From Azotimanducus sp963663145 (GTDB taxonomy: Bacteria; Pseudomonadota; Gammaproteobacteria; Pseudomonadales; Azotimanducaceae), in assembly GCA_963663145.1 (NCBI GenBank), contig OY760134.1, positions 620,001 through 684,000 on the forward strand: DNA of 64,000 nt, read 5' to 3'. Positions 17,078 to 25,327 of this stretch are shown here, one piece after another. Each line of letters starts with the position of its first letter. Within the stretch, counting starts at the first letter, position 1. The position numbers were made by a program, and so were the translations under genes. The notes beneath the pieces are model-generated. The model saw nothing but the letters and a program-made list of their open reading frames with translations. It did no database searches and was not told the DNA's origin.

Positions 17078-18036
17078 TGCGCGGCTCCGAACTTGAGTTC
17101 GGCAATACGCTCGCCGGTCGCCAGTGCGGCCGAGGTCATGATGTCGAGATTCCCGGCATACTTGGGAAGCGAGTGTCCCGCCCCCTCCACCTCAAGAAAT
17201 ATAGTGGACTTGATGCCCTCGTACTCGCCCATGCCGGGAATTCTCAAGCGATCGTTGCTGCCGAATCGCTCGAATTGCACCCTTTGTTTCAATTGATAGC
17301 CGGGCACGTATTGCTGCACCTCTCGCACCATGTCTTCGACCGAGGATTCGATATCTTCGGGCTCAGCGCCAATCGAGAGGGTGTACACGGTGTCGCGCAT
17401 GATCATGGGCGGCTTGGCCGGATTGAGCACAATGATCGCCTTGCCGTGATCGGCGCCGCCGACTACTTCGAGCCCTCGCGCGGTGGTTTTCGTGAACTCA
17501 TCGATGTTGGCCCGCGTCCCCGGGCCAGCGCTCTTTGATGCCACGGATGCGACAATCTCCGCATAGGGCAAACGCTCCGCCACGCGGCGCACGGCATGCA
17601 CCATGGGAATGGTCGCCTGACCGCCGCAAGAGACCATGTTGACATTGTCTTCGCGCAGGTGCTCGCCCATGTTGACAACCGGTACGCAGTAGGGGCCTAT
17701 GGCCGCCGGCGTCAAATCAATCATTTGCTTGCCATCTTCCCGGCATATGGCGTCATGATGCGAGTGCGCCCCGGCAGAGGTGGCATCGAACACCATCCGC
17801 ACCCCCTGCCACTCAGGCAATTCCCGCGCTCCGTCAATCCCGTTATGACAAGTGGTCACAGCATGCGCGCGAGCCTTGGCGAGCCCCTCGGAGTCCGCCT
17901 CTACGCCAATAAGTAGGCGCATTTCGAGCAGATACGATGTGTCGAGAATCTTGATCATCAGGTCGGTGGCAATATTCCCCGATCCCAATATGGCGCAAGG
18001 TATCTTCTTCACTCGCGGTTCCTCGGCGCTCGACAC
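17074..18036 (-). CDS. hsaG: Acetaldehyde/propionaldehyde dehydrogenase (acylating), HsaG-like
   Basis: 320 aa DmpF/HsaG family. NAD-binding AILGSGNIATDL (with Ala in place of the usual Gly of GNIGTDL), DATSAGAH, and the nucleophilic cysteine in NMVSCGGQATIPMVHAV. It oxidises the aldehyde released by the aldolase to the acyl-CoA. The 4-nt overlap with the aldolase gene and 28-nt overlap with hsaD show tight translational coupling. The aldehyde in steroid ring A breakdown is propionaldehyde. Confidence 0.93.
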   Translation of the reverse strand: MSSAEEPRVKKIPCAILGSGNIATDLMIKILDTSYLLEMRLLIGVEADSEGLAKARAHAVTTCHNGIDGARELPEWQGVRMVFDATSAGAHSHHDAICREDGKQMIDLTPAAIGPYCVPVVNMGEHLREDNVNMVSCGGQATIPMVHAVRRVAERLPYAEIVASVASKSAGPGTRANIDEFTKTTARGLEVVGGADHGKAIIVLNPAKPPMIMRDTVYTLSIGAEPEDIESSVEDMVREVQQYVPGYQLKQRVQFERFGSNDRLRIPGMGEYEGIKSTIFLEVEGAGHSLPKYAGNLDIMTSAALATGERIAELKFGAAQ

Positions 18037-18869
18037 GGATCGTGCAACAAAAAGTCAAGACACGCCGCATTGAACACCCTGGTGTGCTCAACCATCACCC
18101 AATGACCACACTCGGCAAGTTCAATATGTCGGCTCGGTTTGCAGGCGCGGGTGATCTTGCGTCCTCCGCTTGCCGGCAGAAGTTCATCGTCCGCGCCCCA
18201 AAAGCTCAGCACCGGACACTGAATGCGCGGCAATTCGTCTTCCATATTGGGGATTTTCATGCGCCCTAGGACCTCGGACGGCTGCTTCTGCAAGATGGCC
18301 CAGCGCTCATCCACCAGCGCATCGCTCACATGCCTGGGGTCGTACACCAGGGTTTGCAAAACGCGCCGCAGGCCATCTCGGTCTAGCTTGCCATCGACAA
18401 AATTGTTGATCATCTTGGCCATGGCAGGCATGGCCAGGTAGGTTTCCAGCGCTTCGATGCCGCCCGGCGCCATGAGGATCAGCTTGAAGACGCGGTCCGG
18501 GTGATCCAAGGCCGCACGGATGCTGACGGCGCCACCCAATGAATTGCCGACCAGCGCGAACGTGGTGATGCCGAGCACATCGAGAAGGCCAATAAGATGG
18601 CTACTGAAGAATTCGGTGGTGTAGTCCCGGTCGGTGGGCTTGGAGGAGTACCCGAACCCGGGCAGGTCTGGAATTACAACGCGATACTCGGCGCCCACAA
18701 ATGCTTCGATATTCTTCTTAAAGTTGCTGTAGCCACTGGCACCTGGGCCACTCCCGTGGACGAATACCACCGCCTCTCCATCGGCGGGACCGTAGGTTGA
18801 ATGGTGGACATCCATCTCACCGACGCGCACCGTCTGCGCGTGAGGCGGACCTCTCAAGGCTTCTCCCAT
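18009..18869 (-). CDS. hsaD: HsaD-like meta-cleavage product (C-C bond) hydrolase
   Basis: 286 aa alpha/beta hydrolase of the BphD/HsaD group. HGSGPGASGYSNF is the oxyanion-side loop characteristic of MCP hydrolases; nucleophile Ser110 in VGNSLGGAVSI; acid near Asp228 (WGADDEL); His256 in ECGHWVMVEH. It splits the 4,9-DSHA ring-cleavage product into HIP/DOHNAA and 2-hydroxyhexadienoate. It starts 10 nt after the hsaA stop and overlaps hsaG. Confidence 0.92.
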   Translation of the reverse strand: MGEALRGPPHAQTVRVGEMDVHHSTYGPADGEAVVFVHGSGPGASGYSNFKKNIEAFVGAEYRVVIPDLPGFGYSSKPTDRDYTTEFFSSHLIGLLDVLGITTFALVGNSLGGAVSIRAALDHPDRVFKLILMAPGGIEALETYLAMPAMAKMINNFVDGKLDRDGLRRVLQTLVYDPRHVSDALVDERWAILQKQPSEVLGRMKIPNMEDELPRIQCPVLSFWGADDELLPASGGRKITRACKPSRHIELAECGHWVMVEHTRVFNAACLDFLLHDPCRAPRNRE

Positions 18870-18879
18870 TTAACGCGCT

Positions 18880-20052
18880 CTATACGAAAACGTCGCTGCT
18901 TTCACCGCCAAGAACCATGCCCCCGAAGTTGCGCGCAAAGCTCGTTGGATTGTTGGCGACATGCGCTCGGGCAATGTGAATGTCACGCCAAATATCTTGG
19001 ATCCCGGCACCGTCGTACACACTGCGCCCCCCGGCGACTTCGAACAGACGATCCACCGCCGCCGCCATGCGGTCGATCACGAGGCTCGCCTGATAGCGGT
19101 AACGCACCCGGTCAATCATGGGAATCTCCTGTCCGCAGGTTACCGCCGCCACCATTTGATCGAAATTTCGGTACATGATGGACTCCACTTCATCAATGTC
19201 GTTGAGCGTTTGCGCAACCCGGCGCGTGATGTCGGAATCGCCTTGAAGCTTCGTTGGATCGGTGCTTGAAGCGGCGGCTTTGCCGCAAAAGATCTCCACC
19301 GCGTGTTTTGCGGCACCGATGGCCGGCGTGGTGACAACACGTATGAACATTTGCGCCCAAGGAATCGAATAGAGCGGGTTCTCCTGTCGGTGCAGGCAGT
19401 GGAAGCCATCCATTTGCTTATGGGTGCGGTGATCGGGAACGAACACCGGCGAGTCAATGACGATGTCGTTGGATCCGGTGCCCTGCAGGCCGTAGACAAA
19501 CCAAGTGTCCTCGATGTCGTAATCCGACCTTGGCACCAGAAAGGTGCGATAGCCCTCGCCGGGCACGATAGCGCCCAAGAGCACCCAAGTGCAGTGCGCC
19601 GATCCGGAACTCCAGCCCCAGCGACCGCTGAGCATGAATCCGCCGTCGCAGACTTGCGCCTTGCCGCCGACCGGGTTGTAGGAACTCGAAATCAGTGTAT
19701 CGGGGCCATCGGAATAGACATCGCTGGCTGCCTGCTCGTCCATGAGGGCGAGTTGATAGGCGTGAACGGCGATAATCCCGGCAATCCAAGCCGTGCTCAT
19801 GTCTTGTTCGGCGATCTTGACGCTGGCCTTGAAGAAGTCGTTCGGATGCACCTCCAAGCCGCCCCATCGCGTGGGCAGGACCGAGCGCATGTAGCCGCAA
19901 TCCTTCAGTGCTTCAACCACTTCAGCCGATATTTGACGTTGCGCCCGACCCTCGGCGGCATGTTGTGCGATGAGTTCAGAGGTCGCAGTGGTCGCTTCCA
20001 CGAGATTCAATACCTGTGGAAGTTCATCTGCTTCGAGAAGTGCGTGCGCCAT
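18880..20052 (-). CDS. hsaA: HsaA-like flavin-dependent 3-HSA 4-hydroxylase (oxygenase component)
   Basis: 390 aa from the ATG at 20052, chosen because GGAGG lies ~9 nt upstream; an upstream ATG at 20103 gives an extra 17 residues. Acyl-CoA-dehydrogenase fold of group D monooxygenases: GYMRSVLPTRWGGLEVHP, MSTAWIAGIIAVHAYQLA, SGRWGWSSGSAHCTWVLLGA, WFVYGLQGTGSNDIVI and GGRSVYDGAGIQDIWRDIHIARAH. It hydroxylates the phenolic A ring with FMNH2 supplied by a separate reductase (HsaB), not found in the window. First gene of the minus-strand operon. Confidence 0.9.
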   Translation of the reverse strand: MAHALLEADELPQVLNLVEATTATSELIAQHAAEGRAQRQISAEVVEALKDCGYMRSVLPTRWGGLEVHPNDFFKASVKIAEQDMSTAWIAGIIAVHAYQLALMDEQAASDVYSDGPDTLISSSYNPVGGKAQVCDGGFMLSGRWGWSSGSAHCTWVLLGAIVPGEGYRTFLVPRSDYDIEDTWFVYGLQGTGSNDIVIDSPVFVPDHRTHKQMDGFHCLHRQENPLYSIPWAQMFIRVVTTPAIGAAKHAVEIFCGKAAASSTDPTKLQGDSDITRRVAQTLNDIDEVESIMYRNFDQMVAAVTCGQEIPMIDRVRYRYQASLVIDRMAAAVDRLFEVAGGRSVYDGAGIQDIWRDIHIARAHVANNPTSFARNFGGMVLGGESSDVFV

Positions 20053-20221
20053 AATCGGAGCCTCCAGCCTGTGGCTTGCATCGTTTTCCCGGGATTGAGG
20101 CATTCTACCTCTTTGCGTGCTTGTCGCTCTTGGGTTGGCTCATTGTGATAGCAGCTCGCTTGGACTGTTGCGGGCCAGATGGATTGCGGCAAGAATAGAC
20201 TCGACTTATGGGAGGTCCCCC

Positions 20222-21058
20222 ATGTTCAGTGTTGAATCACAGACAGTGCTCGTCACGGGCGGCACCCGAGGCATTGGTAAAGGCATCGCCGAGGCATTTC
20301 TGAACGCGGGTGCCGAGGTCTGCGTTTGTGGACGTCACGCCCCTCAGTCGGACATCACTGCACCCGAGGACAAAACGCGCAAGGCGCATTTTGTTGAAGC
20401 CGATGTTCGCGATCCCGAGAGTGGGCGCGCACTCATCGAATCCATCATCCACCGCTCCGGTAAGCTCAACACGCTCATCAACAATGCCGGTGGCGGTCCG
20501 CCCGCGGACGCTGCGACGGTCTCGCCAAGATTTACCGAGTCCATCATTCGATTGAACCTGCTCGCACCACTCTCGATGAGCCAGCTTGCCCAGGCGGCCT
20601 TGAAAGAGGCTCGCGGCTCGATCATCAATATCGCCAGCGTCTCGGCGATTCGATCATCTCCCGGTACCGTCGCCTATGGTGCGGCCAAGGCCGGTCTCTT
20701 GAACGCCACCATCTCGCTCGCCCAAGAGTGGGGGCCGGAAATCAGGGTGAATGCCATCATCGCGGGACTCATCAAGACAGAAGCGGCCCATGCCCACTAT
20801 GGTGGCGAAGAGGGCATGGCAAGACTCGAGGCGCGGCTGCCGAGCGGCCGCATGGGCACCCCTCAAGACATCGCCAACGCTTGCCTGTTTCTATCTTCCG
20901 ACACCGCCTCCTACGTCTCCGGTGCCGCCTTGGAAGTCTTCGGCGGCGGGGAACCACCTAGCTTCTTGACCTTTGTTGAAGACGCAGAATCGCGCGAGAA
21001 ACTGCTGTCGATAGACCACGAGTTGGTTGATCAATTCAAGCGCAGTGGACATCCGTGA
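20222..21058 (+). CDS. SDR-family oxidoreductase, divergent from hsaA
   Basis: 278 aa from the ATG at 20222, with GGGAGG 6-8 nt upstream. TGGTRGIGKG (12-21), INNAGGG, Ser139 and YGAAK (Tyr152, Lys156). A 30-residue tail follows the usual end (ALEVFGGGEPPS). Divergent from hsaA across a 170-bp intergenic stretch, so probably part of the steroid regulon. The substrate is unknown; KstR2-regulon SDRs such as IpdF are candidates by context only. The 3' end is where the truncated vapC sequence stops on the other strand. Confidence 0.85.
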   Translation: MFSVESQTVLVTGGTRGIGKGIAEAFLNAGAEVCVCGRHAPQSDITAPEDKTRKAHFVEADVRDPESGRALIESIIHRSGKLNTLINNAGGGPPADAATVSPRFTESIIRLNLLAPLSMSQLAQAALKEARGSIINIASVSAIRSSPGTVAYGAAKAGLLNATISLAQEWGPEIRVNAIIAGLIKTEAAHAHYGGEEGMARLEARLPSGRMGTPQDIANACLFLSSDTASYVSGAALEVFGGGEPPSFLTFVEDAESREKLLSIDHELVDQFKRSGHP

Positions 21059-21084
21059 ATCTGGTGGCTCGCACCAAAGTGATT

Positions 21085-21157
21085 TCTCATTTCGCGGCGC
21101 TTTTTCGTCGGGAAGCACCCATGCGGCCGCGGTAGAGGCATCGGCAACGAATGACAT
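21085..21157 (-). pseudogene. VapC PIN toxin, truncated after ~22 residues
   Basis: The ATG at 21157 overlaps the antitoxin stop (TGATG). It encodes MSFVADASTAAAWVLPDE, the start of a PIN domain with its first metal Asp at residue 6 and the A-W-x-x-x-D-E pattern of VapC toxins. Similarity ends a few codons later, and the frame runs into sequence antisense to the SDR gene. The remaining acidic residues of the nuclease are absent, so no toxin activity is expected. Confidence 0.72.
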
Positions 21158-21399
21158 CAGTAGCCGTGCCCCTCGTGGCGCCAAGATAGTATTTCTGACG
21201 TCGAAACCGTAGCCTGCTTGTCGCGTTCGCGACGAAGCGTCTCACATAACTCACGATGTTCCTTGGCACTGCCCACCCTCGTCACATGGGCAATCGGCGT
21301 GGCGCCGCGGCAAATGACGAGATCTTCTCCCGCTTCCACTTTGGTGAGCAGTGCGGAGAGATGTGTCTTTGCTTCGCCAATCTTGACGTGTCGTGTCAT
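21157..21399 (-). CDS. Phd/YefM-type antitoxin (orphaned)
   Basis: 80 aa. KIGEAKTHLSALLTKVEAGE followed by VICRGATPIAHVTRV is the Phd/YefM fold seen in many VapB antitoxins (DNA-binding N-terminus, flexible acidic tail). The tail EILSWRHEGHGY is complete and ends in TGATG with the toxin start, so the antitoxin frame is intact while its toxin is truncated. It could still bind DNA or neutralise a related toxin elsewhere. Confidence 0.87.
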   Translation of the reverse strand: MTRHVKIGEAKTHLSALLTKVEAGEDLVICRGATPIAHVTRVGSAKEHRELCETLRRERDKQATVSTSEILSWRHEGHGY

Positions 21400-21494
21400 T
21401 TTCTCGATATTTTCGGTAGTTACTTGATGGTGACCCTAGCGCCCGGAGCATTGCTTGCCCAAGTCTTTCAAGAGATTAGTTCGAGAGACCGCCT

Positions 21495-21519
21495 TGGTCA
21501 AGTAGTTGGTTTGGTCAAC
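21495..21519. repeat. Two direct TTGGTCAA repeats in a gene-free stretch
   Basis: TTGGTCAA occurs at 21495-21502 and again at 21512-21519, start-to-start 17 bp, in the ~256-bp stretch between the Phd antitoxin (minus) and the NTF2-like gene (plus). The spacing is near 1.6 helical turns. It could be an operator, but nothing else in this stretch (21400-21655) is recognisable beyond a weak CATAAT -10-like box near 21632. Confidence 0.3.
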
Positions 21520-21655
21520 TGGATGGGAGTTGCGTGTCCTCCCAAAGCCTTGCTCATACGACACAACTGACGAATCAAGCGAAGAGTGTTTCCAACCTGT
21601 TCATTCCTCATTCCGCCTTGGCATAATCTCGGAAACGGAGCAATTCCCCAATCCA

Positions 21656-22285
21656 ATGACCTCATCCAAAAGCCTTGAAGAGCGTCTCGACCGCCTCGAC
21701 TCCATCGAGGAAATCCGACAACTGGTGGCGAAGTATGCCCTCTCGCTGGACATGCGCGACCTTGATGCCCACGTCAACCTGTTTGCGCCGGACATTCGGG
21801 TGAGCCGCGACAAGATCGGGCGCGGTCACTTAAAGCGATGGCTCGACGACACCCTGCGGCTGCAATTCACCGGCACTTCGCATCACACCGGCAACCATAT
21901 CATCGAATTCGATGATGCCGACCATGCGCATGGCGTGGTGTATTCCAAGAATGAACACGAGACCGGGCACGAATGGGTGGTCATGCAAATGCTTTACTGG
22001 GATGACTATGAGCGCATCGATGCTTGCTGGTACTTCCGCCGCCGATTGCCTTGCTATTGGTATGCGACCGATGTCAACAAGCCGCCGATTGGGGAGAACA
22101 AGATGCGCTGGCCGGATCGCGAGCCTTACTCAGGTGCCTTTCACGATCTGTTTCCATCTTGGCAGGAATTCTGGCGAACGCCACCGGATGAGGACGAACC
22201 CGAGGTAGCGGCACCAGCACCTTTGGAGGAGTTTCTCATCAGCATTCGACGCGGTGCGCCGGACCCGCGTATTCGGGTGCGCTGA
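21656..22285 (+). CDS. NTF2/SnoaL-like protein in the FadD3 operon
   Basis: 209 aa from the ATG at 21656. LDRLDSIEEIRQLVAKYAL, then DLDAHVNLFAPDIRV and HHTGNHIIEFDDADHAHGVV are the pattern of SnoaL-like cone-fold proteins (relatives of ketosteroid isomerase and scytalone dehydratase). A long proline- and acid-rich tail follows. Its TGA overlaps the fadD3 ATG by one base (TGATG). Proteins of this type recur in steroid gene clusters, but no reaction can be assigned from sequence. Confidence 0.8.
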   Translation: MTSSKSLEERLDRLDSIEEIRQLVAKYALSLDMRDLDAHVNLFAPDIRVSRDKIGRGHLKRWLDDTLRLQFTGTSHHTGNHIIEFDDADHAHGVVYSKNEHETGHEWVVMQMLYWDDYERIDACWYFRRRLPCYWYATDVNKPPIGENKMRWPDREPYSGAFHDLFPSWQEFWRTPPDEDEPEVAAPAPLEEFLISIRRGAPDPRIRVR

Positions 22286-23805
22286 TGTCGGCATCAACCA
22301 CTTTTGAGGTGCTCTGCCAAGCGGCCCAGCGGTGGCCGGACAAGACGGCGGTGGTGGACAGCGGCTCCACCATAACCTTCGCCGAGCTGCATGAACGCAC
22401 CATCGCCTGCGCGCGAGCGTTTGTTGGCGCGGGGCTTGAACATGGAGATCGATTCGCCATCTGGGCACCCAATTCGATCAATTGGCAGCTAGCCACCCTT
22501 GCCGGGCAGGCCGTCGGATGTGTCTTGGTACCGCTCAACACGCGCTTTCGTGCCGGTGAGGCGGAGGACATACTGGTCCGTTCGGGTGCACGCGGTCTTT
22601 TCTACTGCAAGTCCTTTTTGGACACCGACTATGCCGGTATGGTCGCTGCGATCAACGCCCCGCGCTTAAAGCAACGGATAGATATTGATCGGCTCGAAGA
22701 CTGGGCGAATGAATCGGGCCACTGCGAATCCCTTGAGAACAGGATGGCAGCGGTCACGGGAGATTGCCTCGCCGATGTCCTCTACACCTCCGGCACCACC
22801 GGTGCGCCCAAAGGCGTCATGTGTACCCACGAGCAAAACATGCGTGTGTTCCAAACCTGGTCGGCTGGTGTCACGCTGGGGGAGAGCGACAATTACCTGA
22901 TCATCAACCCCTATTTTCATTCCTTCGGCTATAAGGCTGGCTGGCTCGCGGCGCTGATTCGTGGGGCGACCATCTTTCCAATGCAGTTTTTTGACACCGC
23001 CAAAGTGCTGGAACGCATCGGCAAGTCTGCGATCAGTTTCTTGCCAGGCGCGCCCACCATCTTTCAGTCGCTGCTCGCCCATCCGCATCGAGCAGCGTTT
23101 GATACCAGTTCACTGCGCTGCGCCGTGACTGGTGCCGCCTCCGTCCCGGTGCAATTGGTCAGGGACATGAAACACAAGCTCGGCTTTGAGGAGGTATACA
23201 CGGCCTACGGACTCACCGAGTCGACGGGCGTGGTTTCGCTTTGCAAACCGGGCGATGATTTCGAGACCATCGCCAATACCTCGGGAAGGCCTATGGAGAA
23301 TACGGAAGTTCAGATCACTGGCGCTGACGGATTGCCGGTCGATGTTGGAGAACAAGGAGAAATCTGGGTGCGCGGATTCAACGTGATGAAGGGCTATCTG
23401 GACGACTCGCAAGCGACCGCCGCGGCCGTGACCCAAGACGGATGGCTGAAAACTGGGGACATAGGCGTCTTGGATGCGCGTGGTTACCTGAAAATCACCG
23501 ACCGCCTCAAGGACATGTACATTTGTGGCGGATTCAACTGTTACCCTGCGGAGATCGAGAAGATTTTGTTTGGTCACCCGGAAATCAGGGATGTGGCAGT
23601 GTTGGGCATACCGGACGAGCGCTTGGGAGAGGTCGGACATGCCTTCGTGGTGACCTCGGCCGAAGTCGCCCCGGACGAGATCATCGAGTGGGCAAGGAAT
23701 CACATGGCCAACTACAAGGCACCAAGAAGGGTAAGCTTCGTGGATGAGTTGCCAAGGAACGCCTCGGGCAAGGTACAGAAGTTTGTATTGCGGGAGAGGT
23801 GCTGA
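22285..23805 (+). CDS. fadD3: FadD3-like acyl-CoA synthetase (HIP-CoA ligase)
   Basis: 506 aa, near the ~503 aa of actinobacterial FadD3. ANL superfamily motifs: LYTSGTTGAPKGVMCTH (P-loop), AYGLTESTGVVSL, GWLKTGDIG, ITDRLKDMYICGGFN (hinge) and PRNASGKVQK with the adenylation Lys. INPYFHSFGYKAGWLA and FLPGAPTIFQSLL recall the HIP-CoA ligase that activates the C/D-ring propionate after A/B ring removal. The ipd/echA20 cluster nearby supports this. A generic medium-chain ligase is the alternative. Confidence 0.85.
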   Translation: MSASTTFEVLCQAAQRWPDKTAVVDSGSTITFAELHERTIACARAFVGAGLEHGDRFAIWAPNSINWQLATLAGQAVGCVLVPLNTRFRAGEAEDILVRSGARGLFYCKSFLDTDYAGMVAAINAPRLKQRIDIDRLEDWANESGHCESLENRMAAVTGDCLADVLYTSGTTGAPKGVMCTHEQNMRVFQTWSAGVTLGESDNYLIINPYFHSFGYKAGWLAALIRGATIFPMQFFDTAKVLERIGKSAISFLPGAPTIFQSLLAHPHRAAFDTSSLRCAVTGAASVPVQLVRDMKHKLGFEEVYTAYGLTESTGVVSLCKPGDDFETIANTSGRPMENTEVQITGADGLPVDVGEQGEIWVRGFNVMKGYLDDSQATAAAVTQDGWLKTGDIGVLDARGYLKITDRLKDMYICGGFNCYPAEIEKILFGHPEIRDVAVLGIPDERLGEVGHAFVVTSAEVAPDEIIEWARNHMANYKAPRRVSFVDELPRNASGKVQKFVLRERC

Positions 23806-23807
23806 AC

Positions 23808-24125
23808 ATGGCCGTGATTCACGTCACTGATCGCGACGGCAATCAACACAGCGTGGAAGCCAGAGAAGGAGCGGTGCTTATGGAGGTGCTGCGAGACGAA
23901 GGCATGGGCATCGAGGCCATTTGCGGAGGCCAGTGCGCCTGCGGCACCTGCCATTGCTACATTGATCCTGCGTGGTTCGAGAAACTCGGAGGATGCAGCG
24001 AAGACGAGCATCAACTCGTATCCTACCTGCACTGCTTCGACTCCAAGCGCTCACGCCTGACTTGCCAAATCGAAGTGACGAAGGCACTTGACGGATTAAG
24101 ACTTGAAGTAGCCCCAGACGAATAA
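23808..24125 (+). CDS. 2Fe-2S ferredoxin, adrenodoxin/putidaredoxin type
   Basis: 105 aa from the ATG at 23808, 2 nt after the fadD3 stop. Cluster ligands follow C-x5-C-x2-C...C: Cys39, Cys45, Cys48 and Cys86 in ICGGQCACGTC and LTCQ. This group passes single electrons to P450s or to some Rieske oxygenases. No reductase or P450 is in the window, so the partner must be elsewhere. Operon position suggests a steroid oxygenase partner. Confidence 0.92.
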   Translation: MAVIHVTDRDGNQHSVEAREGAVLMEVLRDEGMGIEAICGGQCACGTCHCYIDPAWFEKLGGCSEDEHQLVSYLHCFDSKRSRLTCQIEVTKALDGLRLEVAPDE

Positions 24126-24151
24126 TCCCGTCACCCGTTTCCCACTCACCG

Positions 24152-24178
24152 GAAAAACGTCGCTTCGCTCGTTTTTTC
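24152..24178 (+). terminator. Hairpin with T-run after the ferredoxin gene
   Basis: GAAAAACG (24152-24159) pairs with CGTTTTTTC (24170-24178) around a 10-nt loop. The T-run on the 3' arm would end transcription of the NTF2-fadD3-ferredoxin operon; the A-run on the other arm may serve the opposite strand. It lies 27 nt after the ferredoxin stop. Confidence 0.5.
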
Positions 24179-24242
24179 GACGCTCCCGCAAGGGCAGCCT
24201 GTTCCCCTGCGTCACCCACAACTGATTAGAATACGGCATAAG

Positions 24243-25145
24243 ATGAGTGATTCAACCAAACAAGGGGTCATGGGAAAGCCGCTGTCTGGCAAGGGCTTCA
24301 GTGCGGTGACACCGCTCGCGGTGCCTTTGGCGCATTCGCTCGGGCTCGCCGCCGATGCCAGCCTGTGGGAAATCATGCGCCGCGAGGCAGTAGTGAACGG
24401 TGAGGCCGAGCCTCTACTCTCCGACTACCTCAACGCGACGATTCTGAGCCACGGCAGCTTCGAATCCGCGCTTTCCTTTCGTCTCGCAAGCAAACTCAAG
24501 AATGCCCTCCTTCCATTGACCCTGATCAGAGGCGTCATTGAAGAGGCGCTAGCCGCTGATCCGAGCCTCGGCGAGTCGGCTATACACGATATTGCGGCAG
24601 TCTATGCCCGTGACCCGGCCTGCGACGATGTCTGCATGGCGTTTCTATGCTTGAAGGGGTTTCACGCACTTGAAGCGCAGCGAATCTCGCATTGGCTGTG
24701 GATGAAGGGGCGTCGCCCGCTCGCGAAACTCCTGCAAAACCGGATCAGCGAACGACTTGGCGTGGACATGCACCCTGCGGCGCGATTGGGTCGCGGCATC
24801 ATGTTCGACCACGCGACCGGCATAGTGATCGGCGAGACTGCGGTCGTCGAGGATGATGTGTCCATATTGCACGCGGTGACCCTCGGCGGAACGGGCAATG
24901 ACATCGGTGACAGGCATCCGAAAATCCGCCGCGGTGTGCTGCTTTCGGCGGGCTGCAAAATCATCGGTAATATCGAGGTGGGCGAAGGTGCCAAGGTGGG
25001 CGCCGGCAGCGTGGTACTTGCCGACGTGCCGCCTCATGTCACGGTGGCGGGTGTGCCGGCCAAGGTCGTCGGCACGCCACGAGACCCAGCGCCCGCATTC
25101 TCGATGGACCACAGCTTAGAGGCTTCACGCCCAAACCAGAAATAA
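24243..25145 (+). CDS. cysE: Serine O-acetyltransferase
   Basis: 300 aa, a little longer than E. coli CysE (273). Makes O-acetylserine from serine and acetyl-CoA, the first step of cysteine synthesis. The helical N-terminal SATase domain (about 35-140) is followed by left-handed beta-helix hexapeptide repeats: HPAARLGRGIMFDHATGIVIGE, VSILHAVTLGGTG, and GAKVGAGSVVLADVPPH. The His of MFDHATG and the Asp-His catalytic region of CysE are present. Not linked to other cys genes here. Confidence 0.93.
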   Translation: MSDSTKQGVMGKPLSGKGFSAVTPLAVPLAHSLGLAADASLWEIMRREAVVNGEAEPLLSDYLNATILSHGSFESALSFRLASKLKNALLPLTLIRGVIEEALAADPSLGESAIHDIAAVYARDPACDDVCMAFLCLKGFHALEAQRISHWLWMKGRRPLAKLLQNRISERLGVDMHPAARLGRGIMFDHATGIVIGETAVVEDDVSILHAVTLGGTGNDIGDRHPKIRRGVLLSAGCKIIGNIEVGEGAKVGAGSVVLADVPPHVTVAGVPAKVVGTPRDPAPAFSMDHSLEASRPNQK

Positions 25146-25267
25146 GTGGTCAATTTCACCAACTAACGGCGAATCCAGCATAAGATTCCTACGCGAAAAT
25201 GAGCGCCTTGTCCGAAGTCAAGGTGTAAACAAATGATAAATATGAGCTTTTAGCGCTCTACAAGAGA

Positions 25268-25282
25268 TGGCACGAGTCTTGC
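25268..25282 (+). promoter_or_regulatory. Sigma-54 promoter (-24/-12) upstream of the DUF454 gene
   Basis: TGGCACG-AGTC-TTGC matches the RpoN consensus TGGCACG-N4-TTGC at every fixed position. The GG and GC elements are on the right helical spacing, 46 nt before the DUF454 start, which itself has AGGAG upstream. The ~120 nt upstream (25146-25267) is gene-free and could hold an enhancer site, but none was recognised. Confidence 0.72.
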
Positions 25283-25327
25283 CTAAAGACCAATAGCAAG
25301 ATCAACATATCATAGGAGTTATTTGCA

